DNA of 64,000 nt from the NCBI GenBank assembly GCA_022661535.1, contig JAKULF010000001.1, forward strand, positions 1,612,001-1,676,000, written 5' to 3'. This document shows, in pieces, positions 12,276 to 23,406 of this stretch. The stretch is from Eutypa lata (taxonomy: Eukaryota > Ascomycota > Sordariomycetes > Xylariales > Diatrypaceae). Position 1 is the stretch's first letter. Each line of letters starts with the position of its first letter. The notes under the pieces are model-generated. The model saw only the letters and a program-made list of their open reading frames with translations. It was not told the origin of the DNA and searched no databases. The position numbers and the translations under genes are program-made.

Positions 12276-13061
12276 TCAGCATCCATATCGTATTATTTCC
12301 CCGAGCTTCCCGGCCATGGCTTTAATGTTGTCTGAGTGGCCGGCCTCAATATGTTTTGCAAAGGCACCCTTCACGTCCCAGTCAGGATTTGCCTCCCTCG
12401 TTGCCTTTAGATTTATAAAGTCGAACTCCACACCATAGGGGGAGATCTTATGAGACTTGACTGTCTTCCCCTCGGGACTGAAGCTGGTAAAACTGGCTTC
12501 CGATCGAGAAGCGTGAACTGTCTTCAGAGCGTTACTCATGCCATTTCTTAAATCCTCGGGCAGATTATCATTCAAAACGTTTCTTGCCACATAGCCGGAT
12601 ATTTTGCCGAGAAGATCAGCCCAGTTGTTGCCAGCACCCTTATAAACGCGGCCAGGGTTCACGGCGCCGGTCAGTCCCTTGTCGTTGAGATCTCTGGCTG
12701 TTTTCTCAAGGTCTGGAAGGCTTGGGTGCGGGTCATTGTTGACGTCGACCTTAGTGCCCTGTTGGCCGTGTACAAAACAACGTGGTTAGCTATCTATTGA
12801 ACTGTATTCAAAGAACAGAGATTGAAAAGACGGAGAACTGACATCAGCGATGATATATTCCATGAACTGATTGAAGTTGCAGACTTTTCCAGGCGAGGCA
12901 CAACCGTTCCCTATAGTGGATGGCTTGTTGTCTGATTGCAAACACTCGGCGACGTAGGAGTAGTAAAAGAGGACTCTCTCGTAGCCTCCTGGCAAGGAGT
13001 AGCCATAGGTCACGCTCACGACAGCCGCCCAAAGAGCAAGCAGAGACGAAAGGAAACGCAT
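12276..13061 (-). CDS. small secreted hypothetical protein, 233 aa
   Basis: Two exons, 13061-12843 and 12758-12276, with the join D|GTKVDVNNDP (donor GTCAGT). I chose the Met at 13061 because it gives a clean signal peptide (MRFLSSLLALWAAVVSVTYG) at the very N-terminus; an in-frame Met 12 codons upstream would bury it. The mature part contains YERVLFYYSYVAE, several Cys in the first exon (CLQSDN, GCASPGKVC) and a Gly/Asn-rich C-terminal half (PGRVYKGAGNNWADLL). It resembles the Cys-containing secreted orphans common in plant- and insect-associated fungi, but no family or function can be named. Gene model confidence is good; function is unknown. Confidence 0.7.
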
Positions 13062-14068
13062 GTCTCCCGTATGATGGTATACATTGGCAGTCACCACTAC
13101 GGGCGCCGCGACAAAATCAGACGATCATGGTGCCCGGCTCCTTTATGTGAGAGTGCCCCGGTGAAATGGCCAATCACTTTACACGCTTGTCTGGTATCTG
13201 CCATACATTACTTACTCGATAAAAGGGCCGTATTCTAGAATCTAAACGCCCGTCTGCGCCGCTTCCTCCATCCTATGTGATAGGGTCCAAAGCTCAGGGG
13301 TGTGATGAAGTGAACATACTACGTGACATAAGGTACGTTGGCTCTTGTTCTAGGTCCTTGGTCTTAGAAAGTAGAAATTTGCTCCTCCCTCTCCGCATGC
13401 ATATTCCGTAAGACCAGCATCACTAATTTTATGTTACAAGGGTTATTGGGCTTGGGACTTAATAACACCTGACGACCTGCATCCAACTGCTGTCGTTTGC
13501 AGCTAACAAATCTTGGCTACGCTCCCAGTGTGACATCTTTACTTGTCCCAAAATTACAGATAAGAACTTACGAGGAAGCCAATCACGTTACACCCCTGGA
13601 CCCAAAATAATACAGCTATGATAATTGCTGACTCTAGCAGCTGCACATTTCGTGTAATAAATTGTTGGTCCAAGTTCTAGATTTAAGGAGTCTTCTGAAA
13701 CTTCGACTTGATTCGTAATATCCTAGTGTGCCCGCCGACCAAACTTGTTATGCTGCCGCAAGACACTAACTAATGGATAGCAGTATCATTTTCGGTCTAT
13801 ATCTCTAAAGCAGGTCTCAATCGGGACGTCGGCAAAAGGGAGGCAATGAGCAGAGGACCCGATTCACGGTGAGATGCACCACCCAATCTGAACCAAGAAA
13901 TACGTGAAAATTTCCACGTTATGTCTTTAAACTAAGGACTAGAGGCTAGTACTGAGAAATTTTGATCCATAGTTGCAACGCCGCATTGAATACAAAGTCT
14001 ACCCTCTCAGCACATGTGAAGCCTGAATGACGGACATCTTCCAGGCAACTAATCTATCTGGAAGTCGT
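13062..14068. other. intergenic, no gene seen
   Basis: About 1 kb between the start of the secreted orphan and the 3' end of the LysM/WSC gene. No domain-bearing frame on either strand. Confidence 0.5.
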
Positions 14069-14812
14069 TTACCCTGAAGTGCTCGTAGAAGTCGGAACTG
14101 TAGAAGCTAAGACTGTAGACGTTGGGACTGTAGAACTCCCTGTAGTTGTGGTCACGATCTCGTTTTCAAGGGCCATGAAAATGTTGAGGCGGCCAGTACC
14201 ACCACATTTATCGGTACTGTTGCCAGTGCAGGGTGCGTTGCACTCAGTCGCATTCAAGGTCCTCTCGCCAGCAACGTAGCTTCCGCAGTGGCACTCATTT
14301 CCCTCTTTAACACCAGCAAACTCGAAGAAGGACTTATAACACGAGTCTTCGCATTTGGCGACCGTAAGATCATCATCACCGCCTTCCTCGCTCATTGGCT
14401 CCTGGAGAGTGGGGATTTCGGCGTTGTCATCAATGTAGCAGCCCCGAGGGTCCCAGCTGGTGGGAGAAGGACCCAGAGTTCTTGTAGAAGTGGTAGTTGT
14501 AGACGTAGGAGGAGGGTCAGAGGTAGTCGAAACCTCGGGGAGCCTCTCTAGGGGAACAACGCAGTAGGACGCAGCAATCCATGGTGTGCAATCAAGTCCA
14601 ACAGAAGGGTTCCAGCGAGAGAACTCCTCGGGGGTGATGTTCCAGTAGTCTCTGACTTCCTCACAGACGAGATTGTGGGCGTTGTTCTCCCACTCGACGC
14701 ATGGAGAGATGGTTTCAGGGTCGTACTGGAGAGTAGGGTGTCCAGTTGCTATACAGAGACGAGGCAAAATGCCGAATGCTATGAGGCACGTTGCCCAAGT
14801 GAAGTTCTTCAT
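14069..14812 (-). CDS. secreted LysM-like + WSC domain protein, 247 aa
   Basis: Single exon. I chose the Met at 14812 because it starts a clear signal peptide (MKNFTWATCLIAFGILPRL, cleavage near residue 22); the open frame extends 51 codons further up without family support. Residues about 37-85 have the Cys/Trp/Asn pattern of a fungal LysM module (CVEWENNAHNLVC, FSRWNP, CTPWIAASYC). A Thr/Ser/Pro-rich linker follows (about 95-120), then a WSC domain at about 123-212 (GCYIDDN, CEDSC, FAGVKEGNECHCG, ERTLNATECNAPC, CGGTGRLNIF). The tail is again Ser/Thr-rich and probably O-glycosylated. LysM modules bind chitin oligomers and WSC modules bind wall glycans, so an extracellular, wall-associated carbohydrate binder is likely. 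It is transcribed divergently from the chitinase next door. Confidence 0.85.
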   Translation of the reverse strand: MKNFTWATCLIAFGILPRLCIATGHPTLQYDPETISPCVEWENNAHNLVCEEVRDYWNITPEEFSRWNPSVGLDCTPWIAASYCVVPLERLPEVSTTSDPPPTSTTTTSTRTLGPSPTSWDPRGCYIDDNAEIPTLQEPMSEEGGDDDLTVAKCEDSCYKSFFEFAGVKEGNECHCGSYVAGERTLNATECNAPCTGNSTDKCGGTGRLNIFMALENEIVTTTTGSSTVPTSTVLASTVPTSTSTSG

Positions 14813-15600
14813 GGTACGTTGCTGGTGTGTGGCACTCTGTGAGGCGTTGAAAAGGAACTGATGAAATCGACAAGACAACCCTAAAACAATAAAAGGGGGA
14901 CGGATACGGGGTGATAACTGTGAGGATGTATGTTTGTGATGAAGACCGAAGCGTGAACACGGCAAGTAACGTTGCAGATAAACTTTTCATGCGAGTATGA
15001 TATGAAGGTCTCAAGGATCCAGGCTGATGTGCTTGGCAAGCGGCGCAATGACATTAGCTCATTTGCCCTTTCAACGTCCAAGAGGCGAGAACCTCGACGA
15101 ATTTTAATCCTACGGTCTAGATTTATTTTGTTTCTTTCTGCACTCTTAAGAAACAGCTGATGACCGGACCCCGAATGCTTGGCTCTAGGCACCTCGGTTG
15201 TAAGCCCAGTAGATGGGGGCCCCCAAGCGGCACAGCACGACTTTAGATGAATCGGTCCGTTACTCCTTGGCTATCAATCCGCACTTTGAATTGGGAATCG
15301 AGGAAACATCTTTTTCAGCTCGTCGTATACTGTGGTACGGACTATGACAGGCCTCACTCGGTGTATACTAGTGCTCGTCGAGTTGACACTGTTCCTACCC
15401 AACGTTGTGGTGTTTGATGCACCTCAAGTTGGGCTTGAATTTAAGCCGCTTCAATTGCACATCTATACTCCGCCCCTGGTTTCACTTCTTTTATTCATCA
15501 CTCCTGTTGTCAATTGACCTCCAGTCAGTCTTTTTCTCTTGAGAGAGGGTGTTTCTCTGCTCCTCATTCGCGATAGTTTCATAACCTCCCTTTACCCATC
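14813..15600. promoter_or_regulatory. divergent promoter region shared by LysM/WSC gene and chitinase
   Basis: 788 bases separate the two start codons. The stretch before the chitinase ATG has pyrimidine-rich runs typical of fungal promoters and leaders (about 15480-15600). The head-to-head layout suggests joint control; no named operator was identified. Confidence 0.45.
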
Positions 15601-18600
15601 ATGGCTTTGAAGCCATGGGCCCTCTTTGGGGCTCTTTTTGTTACCGGAGCCTCAGCTTCTCAAAACCTGTCTCCTGTCAGACTATTGCCTCGGGATTATG
15701 TGTCAACTGGTATCGACACTGTTGATGACTCAGAACTTCAAGAGTGGCTCGCCGCACTTCAAAGGGCACCCACTCTCACCATCTGCCCTTTGTTATGCAC
15801 TGACGCTGCAGCGTCTGGAGATGGATGGGCCTTGTTTCCCGACCCAGACAGTATTGCTGCATGCAACGAGACTATGCTCCTCGACATCGCTATCCAGAAT
15901 GAGGCCGGCAACGGTCAAAATACCAAGCTCGCCATTAGGGCATGCGCTGCCGACTATTCATCCGACACTAAGGTGCTCGAGGTTGACGACGAAACTGCTG
16001 CTCTCTGCTCTACGCCAAACCATGTCATGCTCAATACATCGATGACTCTATCCACCTCTCATCTCAACGCTCGCTCTAGCGATAGCTTCATGTCTCAGCA
16101 CCTACTCGCCGCGGGCCGCCAAGTTGCCAATTACCTAGGCTCTACAAAGCCCTCATGTACACACAATACCCTAAGCTTTTCCTATTCTCAGTCTGCCATG
16201 ATAGGTGTCTTTGGCGGTGCAGAGGTTCATCAGCATGGTCTCACTATCGAGGCCCTGAATAAGTTCCTTGAGTATGCTGAACAAAATTCCGTCTCGAAGA
16301 CAACTGTTGTGCAACTTTGTGAGGGCGATGGACGTGGAGCAGACTACGGCATTGGCATCATTGCTGGCAGTGCAATAAACTTTGCCCTCATTCAGGAGGC
16401 TGTCAAGACATGGGCGGATGGGAAATGCCTGTCCGATGTCGATGGCGACGCTGAGTGGATGAAGGTGACAATACGCGTTCCAAAGGCCAAGCCTCAGTCG
16501 GCCAACTCGACCGAGATTGTCACTTCTGAAGGAGCAACTTCTCCAGCCCATATATTGACACGATGGGCACTAGGAGTTGCCGGCCTGGCTCCCCGTGCTG
16601 AGTGTCGCAGTATTGAGGTCCAAGCCGGCGATGGGTGCTGGGCGTTGGCTGATAGATGCGGGATCACCCAGGACAACCTAAAGAAATTTAATCCTCGAGA
16701 CAACTTCTGCAATACACTTGTCATCGGCGAGCCCGTCTGCTGCAGCACAGGTACTCTGCCCGACACAATCCCACCTGGAAACTCCGACGGCACTTGCAAA
16801 ACAATAGATGTCATCAGTGGAGATTCTTGCGGCTCTCTCGCTTCCAAGTGTGGTCTTTCTAGCAATGAATTTATGGAGGTCAACACCAAGGAGAACCTTT
16901 GTGCTACTTTGGCTGTTGGTCAACCTGTTTGCTGCACACGAGGTGATCTGCCTGACCTCCGCCCTGTGCCCAAACCTGATGGGTACTGCTTCGACTCCAC
17001 TATCGTACAGGATGATTACTGTTCAACCATTGCCGCTAAAAACGGCCTTACTGTTGACGACCTCGAATCATTTAATAAGAATACCTGGGGCTGGAATGGC
17101 TGTCAGCTGCTGTACCCCGGTACCAAGATATGCTTGAGTACGGGGACACCCCCTATGCCTGCACCTGTCTCGGTAAGTGAGAAATGTTTATTCATGACCT
17201 ATTGTCCTCAAGATTAACTGATTTCATCCATTAGAACGCCATATGTGGTCCCACGGTTCCGGGAACCGAGCAGCCCCCGTCTGGCACCAACATCTCTTCC
17301 CTCAACCCCTGCCCCTTGAGTGCGTGCTGTAACATCTGGGGTCAGTGCGGATTAACCGAAGACTTTTGCGTCGTCTCCCGATCCGAGTCAGGTGCTCCTG
17401 GAACTTCCGCCCCTGGCGAGAACGGATGTAAGCTGACAACCCGCAAGACCGTTACTAGAATCTTCGTATCAGTTGCCACTGACAGCACATGAATAGGTAT
17501 TTTCAATTGCGGCGTGGACATCATCAAAGGTTCCGCGCCAGCTGAGAAGATCAACGTGGCTTATTTTGAAGCCTTCAATGGCGACCGCGAGTGTCTGCAT
17601 ATGGATGTGGATCAGGTTGACAAGGATCGATACTCCCATATCCATTTTGCCTTTGTCGATATCATGCCTGACTTCAGAATTGATGCCACCAGTGTTCAGG
17701 CGCAATTCGACATCTTCAAGGGGATGACGGGAATCAAGAAGATCGTCTCCTTTGGCGGCTGGGCCTTTAGCAATGACCCGGGCACCTTTAGAATCCTCCG
17801 CGAGGCCACTAAGCCCGCGAATAGACCAACTTTTGTCAAGAACATTATTGAGTTTGTCAACAATAATCATTTAGATGGTGTGGATCTGGATTGGGAGTAC
17901 CCCGGGGTAAGTCCTTAAACTCCCTATCACTTTTTACACAGACTCACAGACTAACGCTCACACCTCTTAGGCGCCTGACATTCCCGGTGTCCCCCCCGGT
18001 AACCCTGAGGAAGGAAACAACTATTATCAGACCCTTCTAAGTCTGAAGGAGCAGATGGACAGCGGTAAATCCGTCTCTTTTGCAGCTCCCGCCTCTTACC
18101 ACTACCTCAAATCCTTCCCCATGAAGAAGATGGGTGAGTTTATCGACTACGTCATTTTTATGACGTATGATCTTCACGGCCAGTGGGATTACGGCAATGA
18201 GTGGACGTCACCTGGATGTCCTACTGGGAACTGCCTTCGGTCGCACATCAATGAGACTGAGACTAAGGACGCTTTGGCGATGATCACAAAGGCCGGCGTC
18301 CCTTCTGGTAAAGTGGTGGTTGGCGTCGCTTCCTACGGACGGTCCTTCAAGATGGCTGCAGCGGGTTGTGATGGACCTGACTGTAAGTTCACGGGTACCA
18401 ACAGCATTTCAGATGCTGCTAAGGGTCGTTGCACTGCTACGAAGGGCTACATTGCCAATGCTGAACTTGCAGAGATTATTGAGTCTGGCAGAGTGACAAG
18501 GCAGTGGGAGGCTGCTGGGTCCAATTTGCTTGTGTATGACGACACGGAATGGGTGGCCTATATGGACGAAGACCTGAAGAGCATGCGGGCTGCCTTCTAC

Positions 18601-19980
18601 GACTCGTACAACTTTGCAGGAACTACAGACTGGGCTGTCGATTTGCAAAAGTTCTGGGGCGGTAGTGGTGGTGGCGGTGGCGGAGGTGGTGGTTGTGAGG
18701 GAGGTGGCGGGGGCGGCGACGACGGCCGCATCGATGAGTGTGACAACGACGGCAACTATGAAGATGAGGACTACCCACCATGCACCGGTACTTACTCGGC
18801 TTTCGAACATCTCGAGAATTCGAAAGACAAGATCCCTGGACACTGTCTCGAAAAGTACATTCTCGACGTTGAGATTGCCGTTATGGAAAAGGCCCTGAAG
18901 CAGTACCAGTACCTCGTTGATGGTGACTACGACGAAAAATTCAGGATCTATGCAGACTACGTCGAAGAACAGGTTCCAGATCAGATCGATTTATTCGTAG
19001 GCGACAATGGAGACGACTATTTTCAGTGCCAAGAAACGAAAGAACAACAATGCTGCTCTGACTGCTCGTATGTCTCCTGTTATGAAGACTGCAACCACAG
19101 CGATGAATGCGACGGTGGCTTCGTCACTATAGACATTGAATGTCCCAAGAACCTCAGAGACCATGATACTGGCTTGGGTTCCGTGGTTCCCAATACCACT
19201 TTCGTCATGGAGGACGAGGATGGCTTCTTCGACGACATTCTAGACGAATACGGCATTGAACAGAGCTGGATCAAGTTTGGCAGGGAATCCGTCAAAAGAC
19301 CCACCAACGGATGCCAATATGCCGGGGAGAAAGTCAACGAATGCATCGAGAAGAGGACCACTTACTGGTATGATTACCCGCAGAAGGGCGATGTCAAAGT
19401 GACAAACCCGAAAGATATTATCGGCGACAGCTATGATGAGTCAAAGGGCCTGCTGGATCGTCTCAAGGAATTCCAAGGGGACGACATCGATGCTGTGGAC
19501 TTGTGGATCGATGGAGTTACGTGGATGGACATGGCTGACGCCGCCGTGATGCCGGCTCTCTCGATGGAACAGGCGGTCAAGAGCATGGAAGACGTGGTTA
19601 AGGACGCGAACGAGATTCAGAAGGCGGAGCGGGAAGAGTTCATCCTAAACTTTCTCAGCGGCCTACTCTTCTTCATCCCTGTCATTGGAAGTGCCATCGG
19701 AGGAGCAACTATGGCTTCAGTACGTGTCATGCTGCATCTAATTGGAGCGGTGGGTGAAGCTGGTCTTCTGGTGTATAGCATTATCGAGAACCCGGACAAT
19801 GCCTACATGGCCATTTTTTCGTCCTTGGCTGGTGCCTCTCTCGGCCGAGGTGGGTTCAGGGAGGCGGCTGTTCACAAACGAAGTATGTCAAGCTCTGAGA
19901 TAAACGACCTTGGTCGCATTAAGGATAAGTTGAATGTGATCGACAATATTCGTGGATCGAGGAGTTGTTCCGCCCGATAA
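15601..19980 (+). CDS. secreted subgroup C chitinase: LysM x3, ChtBD1, GH18, killer-toxin-like tail, 1394 aa
   Basis: Four exons: 15601-17172, 17235-17427, 17497-17906 and 17971-19980 (4185 nt). A signal peptide (to about residue 20) is followed by an N-terminal domain of unknown role, then three LysM modules near residues 333-383, 400-450 and 463-512, each Cys-rich and ending in a short Gly/Thr-Pro linker. Next are a hevein-like ChtBD1 module (about 525-570, CPLSACCNIWGQCG) and the GH18 catalytic domain (about 590-950). The GH18 motif DGVDLDWEYPG sits at 715-725 with the proton-donor Glu at 722. A Gly-rich linker (about 955-975) leads to a roughly 400-residue tail with acidic Cys-rich segments and a long hydrophobic stretch (LLFFIPVIGSAIGGA). 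This order matches fungal subgroup C chitinases related to the alpha subunit of yeast zymocin. Expected role is chitin binding and cleavage outside the cell, against other fungi or in wall remodelling. Confidence 0.92.
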
Positions 19981-21519
19981 GGGGGAGCTAAAGCTAAATT
20001 GCAACATGCAACATTTTAAGAAGTTAAGAAGAAAAAGAGAATGAAGTTAAATGATTACTGTAGTCATATTAGTTAGATATGCACCTGACATGTCTCCTCA
20101 TGTGACCATCCGTTGACGATGTTTATCTGACTCACACCTATGTAACACCCACAACTTCCCGCTCTATCAAATCTTCCCCCCTGCGTTTCAACCTTGGACG
20201 ACTGGTTTAAACTCCGGATACCATACATTCCAGTCGCCTCCAGCTAGATAGTTTGGTTGGGACTGATGATGTAGTCGATCGCTGTATCGGTTTGTGTTTT
20301 CCTATATATGTTTAACATGGGGTAGATCCCTTGATTTGAACTGAACAGTTGAGAAGTGGATACAACCACTAAGACAGGACTAGGGGGGAAGAGGGCTGGG
20401 GGAAAGGAGGAGCCGGGGAAAGGAGGAAAGGGGGAAAGGGGAAAGGGGAAAGGGGGAGAAGATTAGCGCTATCATGCTGACCAGTGGTTTTTCAACCAAA
20501 TCACAGCGTAGATTGTTGCTTACTCTTTCCAAACTAAGCAAGACCCTTCGAAGCAATGCCAGTTGAGAACACCCCTCTGCGTGCGAGGTCCGCCTCGGGG
20601 TTTTGGCGACTATTTTTATACTAATGTCTTCATAATGAATGCCCACGAAGCCGACTGAAGAACTAGACTGCCTCTTTATGTCTAGCTCTACCAGCATCTC
20701 ATACGAGTCACTGGCGAACAAGATCGGATCGACCTTGTCAGTCTTCGGGGCAAGATTTGTTGATCTTGAGCGTGATATGCTGTTCCATACGACGGATCAG
20801 CTGGGAACTCGGCTGGATTGATATCAGTTCCAACAAACAAATGGCTGATGGGCACAGTCTAGGATGCTAGATCTTGAATTCAAGTCCCTGCATGAATAGT
20901 TGCTATATACCTCCGACTGAAATAATTGTTGCGTGATGATTAGCACTTGGAGGATGGGATCCGACCGCATATTGATGTGGAGAACAGGACTTGAGAGACG
21001 AAGTTCAGGATGGACTACCTCTAACAAGACGAGGGAGAAACAAAGCTGTGGGCAACTGGCTCATCATCTGCAGTGCCCGAATCAAGGATCTGCAACGGAG
21101 ATGTTGAAAGATCAATAGGTGCGAGCACGAGGCTTTACATGGCATCTTTGGTCACTTCAACCTAGTTTTGCAGACGAGTTGAGTCCTCACTGCTTTCCGA
21201 CAAGTAAAGTAGTCGTAGTGCTCAGTCGCCATTGCAGCCACGGCAGTATGTACACGGAGATTAGACAGTTTGAAAACATGTTGGGACAAATACAATGAAA
21301 GGGTAGGCATCAGGGCAGCAAGAACTTAGTGTTACACAGGCATGAAAAGTATCGCCAGTAGCGCAAGGGGTTGTAGCTTAAGTAATACAAGTTTAACTCG
21401 AGAAACCTTGAAAGTCCTAAATACTTAACTGTAAACAGCCTTGGAAGGCCATACTCGTAAATGCAGGTCTGGGATGAGTCCACGTCAGCCTCATAACCTG
21501 TGCGAGACCTCCTAGGCTC
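19981..21519. other. intergenic region between convergent genes
   Basis: About 1.5 kb between the 3' ends of the chitinase and the carboxylesterase. Apart from the G-rich tract at 20383-20460, no gene or RNA is visible; open frames here are short and low-complexity. Confidence 0.5.
20383..20460 (+). repeat. G-rich purine tract (GGGGAAA-like), potential G-quadruplex
   Basis: A 78-base run is purine apart from a few bases, with at least seven runs of four or more G separated by AAA or short spacers. The plus strand could form a G-quadruplex, and the mirror-like purine run could form a triplex. It lies in the gap between two convergent genes. Confidence 0.75.
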
Positions 21520-23406
21520 TTATGCCATGAAGACAGCGACCACCATAATCCCAATCAAGGGACCCCAGCCAACTCTCGGGCTCGCGCCCCAACCCTGAAG
21601 CGCAATGTCGGCCTCGGCGCTCTCATTACCATTACCTGCACTCGTAGCCGCCGGAAGATTCGGCCTACGAAGCTGGACTTGTACCGCACTGTCCTCGGGC
21701 GGCCGCTCCAGCACATTGATCATCGGATTCACCATCTCGCAGTTTTGCATCTGCGCCTCATCCATGGTCTCCATGCTCGTATCGTTTGTCCGGAACCGCA
21801 GACGCTGGCGACCTTGGTTGCCCGTCCAGGGCGTCCACTCTGGCGCTCCGTCAAGACGAAGTCGGTTTGGGTCAAGTGTTTTGATAAAGCTTGCCCAGTA
21901 GGACATTGTCAGGGGCACGATCGGAGCATTGGAGGTGAAGTAGCTGGACGGTGGCGCGCCGTCCGTGTTGTTCGGCCCGAACACGCCGTTAAGCTCTACG
22001 GTGTGCCATGCGCCGAATCCATCGGCTTCGTCTTCTGGATCCAGTACCGCGTACCGGTAGTTCCAGGTCGGTGCGGTGGATTGGTCGGTTATCGCGTTCT
22101 GTAGGCGCGAGGTGATGCAGTGCGCGCGGATGTCACCCATGGCGTTGGCGAGGGGGCGCCAGAGCGGGCCAGAGTTGGGAAATACAGGCGCGGGCGGATC
22201 AGGAGCGAGATACGTTTGTGCGAGGATGGAAAGGGAGGAGTTGGAGAGGGAATTGAAAGCGGCGTTTTGCATGAATTCTAGCGCTTGCGCTGTTGTGTTC
22301 GTGTCCTGTGGTACGTTCTTTGTGCCTTCGTCATTGCAGGTGCCGGCAATCGTAGGGATCTTGAGGTAGTTTCCTGCTGCGAAGGCGTCGAGCATAGACT
22401 CTTTGATCAGGTCCCCATCGAGATGTGGGTTGAATTGGCACTCCTCAGTCTGGAGAGCCGCGGCTGAGACAGAGCGTAGGCATGCTATGGTGTCTGGCAT
22501 TCCATCACAGCCGGTCGCATTCACGAGGCAGTTGTATTGTTCCTGCCCCTGTTCGAGGGAGCGGATCGTCGCTACTGAGGCTGACTCCATAATAGCGCCC
22601 TTGATTGGTGCTGGGTCGCTCTCCGTAAATGCCATCATCAGAAGGAGAATGGAAGTTGCGCCGGCAGAGTCTCCAACTGCGACGATGTGATCTGGATCAC
22701 CTCCAAACTGCCCTTGCATTAGTAGCTTTTTCTCCTGTATAGTATTGACTCATACATCTACTCACAGCAGCGACATTTGCCTTCAACCAATTCAGCCCCT
22801 GAATTTGGTCCCTCAGACCGATATTCAAGCTTCCATTATCCATGACTTCTTGGCTCTGAAGGAACCCAAAAGGCCCTACTCGGTAGTTGACCTGGACGAC
22901 AATGATGTTACCGAACAGAGATAGGTCGCTTCCGTTAAAATTTGCATTCGAATTTGACTGGAAACCGCCGCCTTGAATGAAATACATGACCGGTAGCTTG
23001 GAGGTGTCAGAGACGTTTGAAGGAGCAAAAATGTTCAGGTAAAGACAATCCTCATCGACCCTAAACCTCTCATTCGGCTCCATTGAGAAATCTGTAGGGG
23101 AGCGCGGGAGACATATTGGTCTGAACTACCATCAGGTCAGCTTGAACTGGCAGTCATTATGTTGACACTGCCTACCAGGGTAGCATCTACGACTTCGGAC
23201 ACTGGAGGTGGATCAACTGGGGCAGCAAACCGCAGATTCCCCAGAGGCGCAGCCGCATACGGAACTCCAAGCCATTTTGTGATCCCAACGGCTTCGGCAG
23301 AGCCCTGAAGCTTCGTATAACCTAAATCGACCAGCGACTCAACAGCACTTGCTTGCCGCACTGCGGCAAGAAGCCAAACTAGGGTAAGTTGAAAGAGAAG
23401 CATCAT
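21520..23406 (-). CDS. secreted type B carboxylesterase/lipase family, 592 aa
   Basis: Three exons: 23406-23176, 23125-22766 and 22707-21520 (1779 nt). It is an alpha/beta-hydrolase of the carboxylesterase type B family, hydrolysing carboxylic esters, probably outside the cell. It starts with a signal peptide (MMLLFQLTLVWLLAAVRQASA). The family motif EDCLYLN appears as DEDCLYLNIFAP, the oxyanion-hole segment as FIQGGGF, and the nucleophile elbow as GDSAGA with Ser near 211. The acidic partner is probably in TCNDEGT and the His in FGAWHTVELNGVFG. The join NVAA|FGGDPD rebuilds a conserved block. The C-terminus ends in a hydrophobic stretch without charges (GWGPLIGIMVVAVFMA) after a small-residue region, so a GPI anchor is possible. 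Substrate is unknown. Confidence 0.9.
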
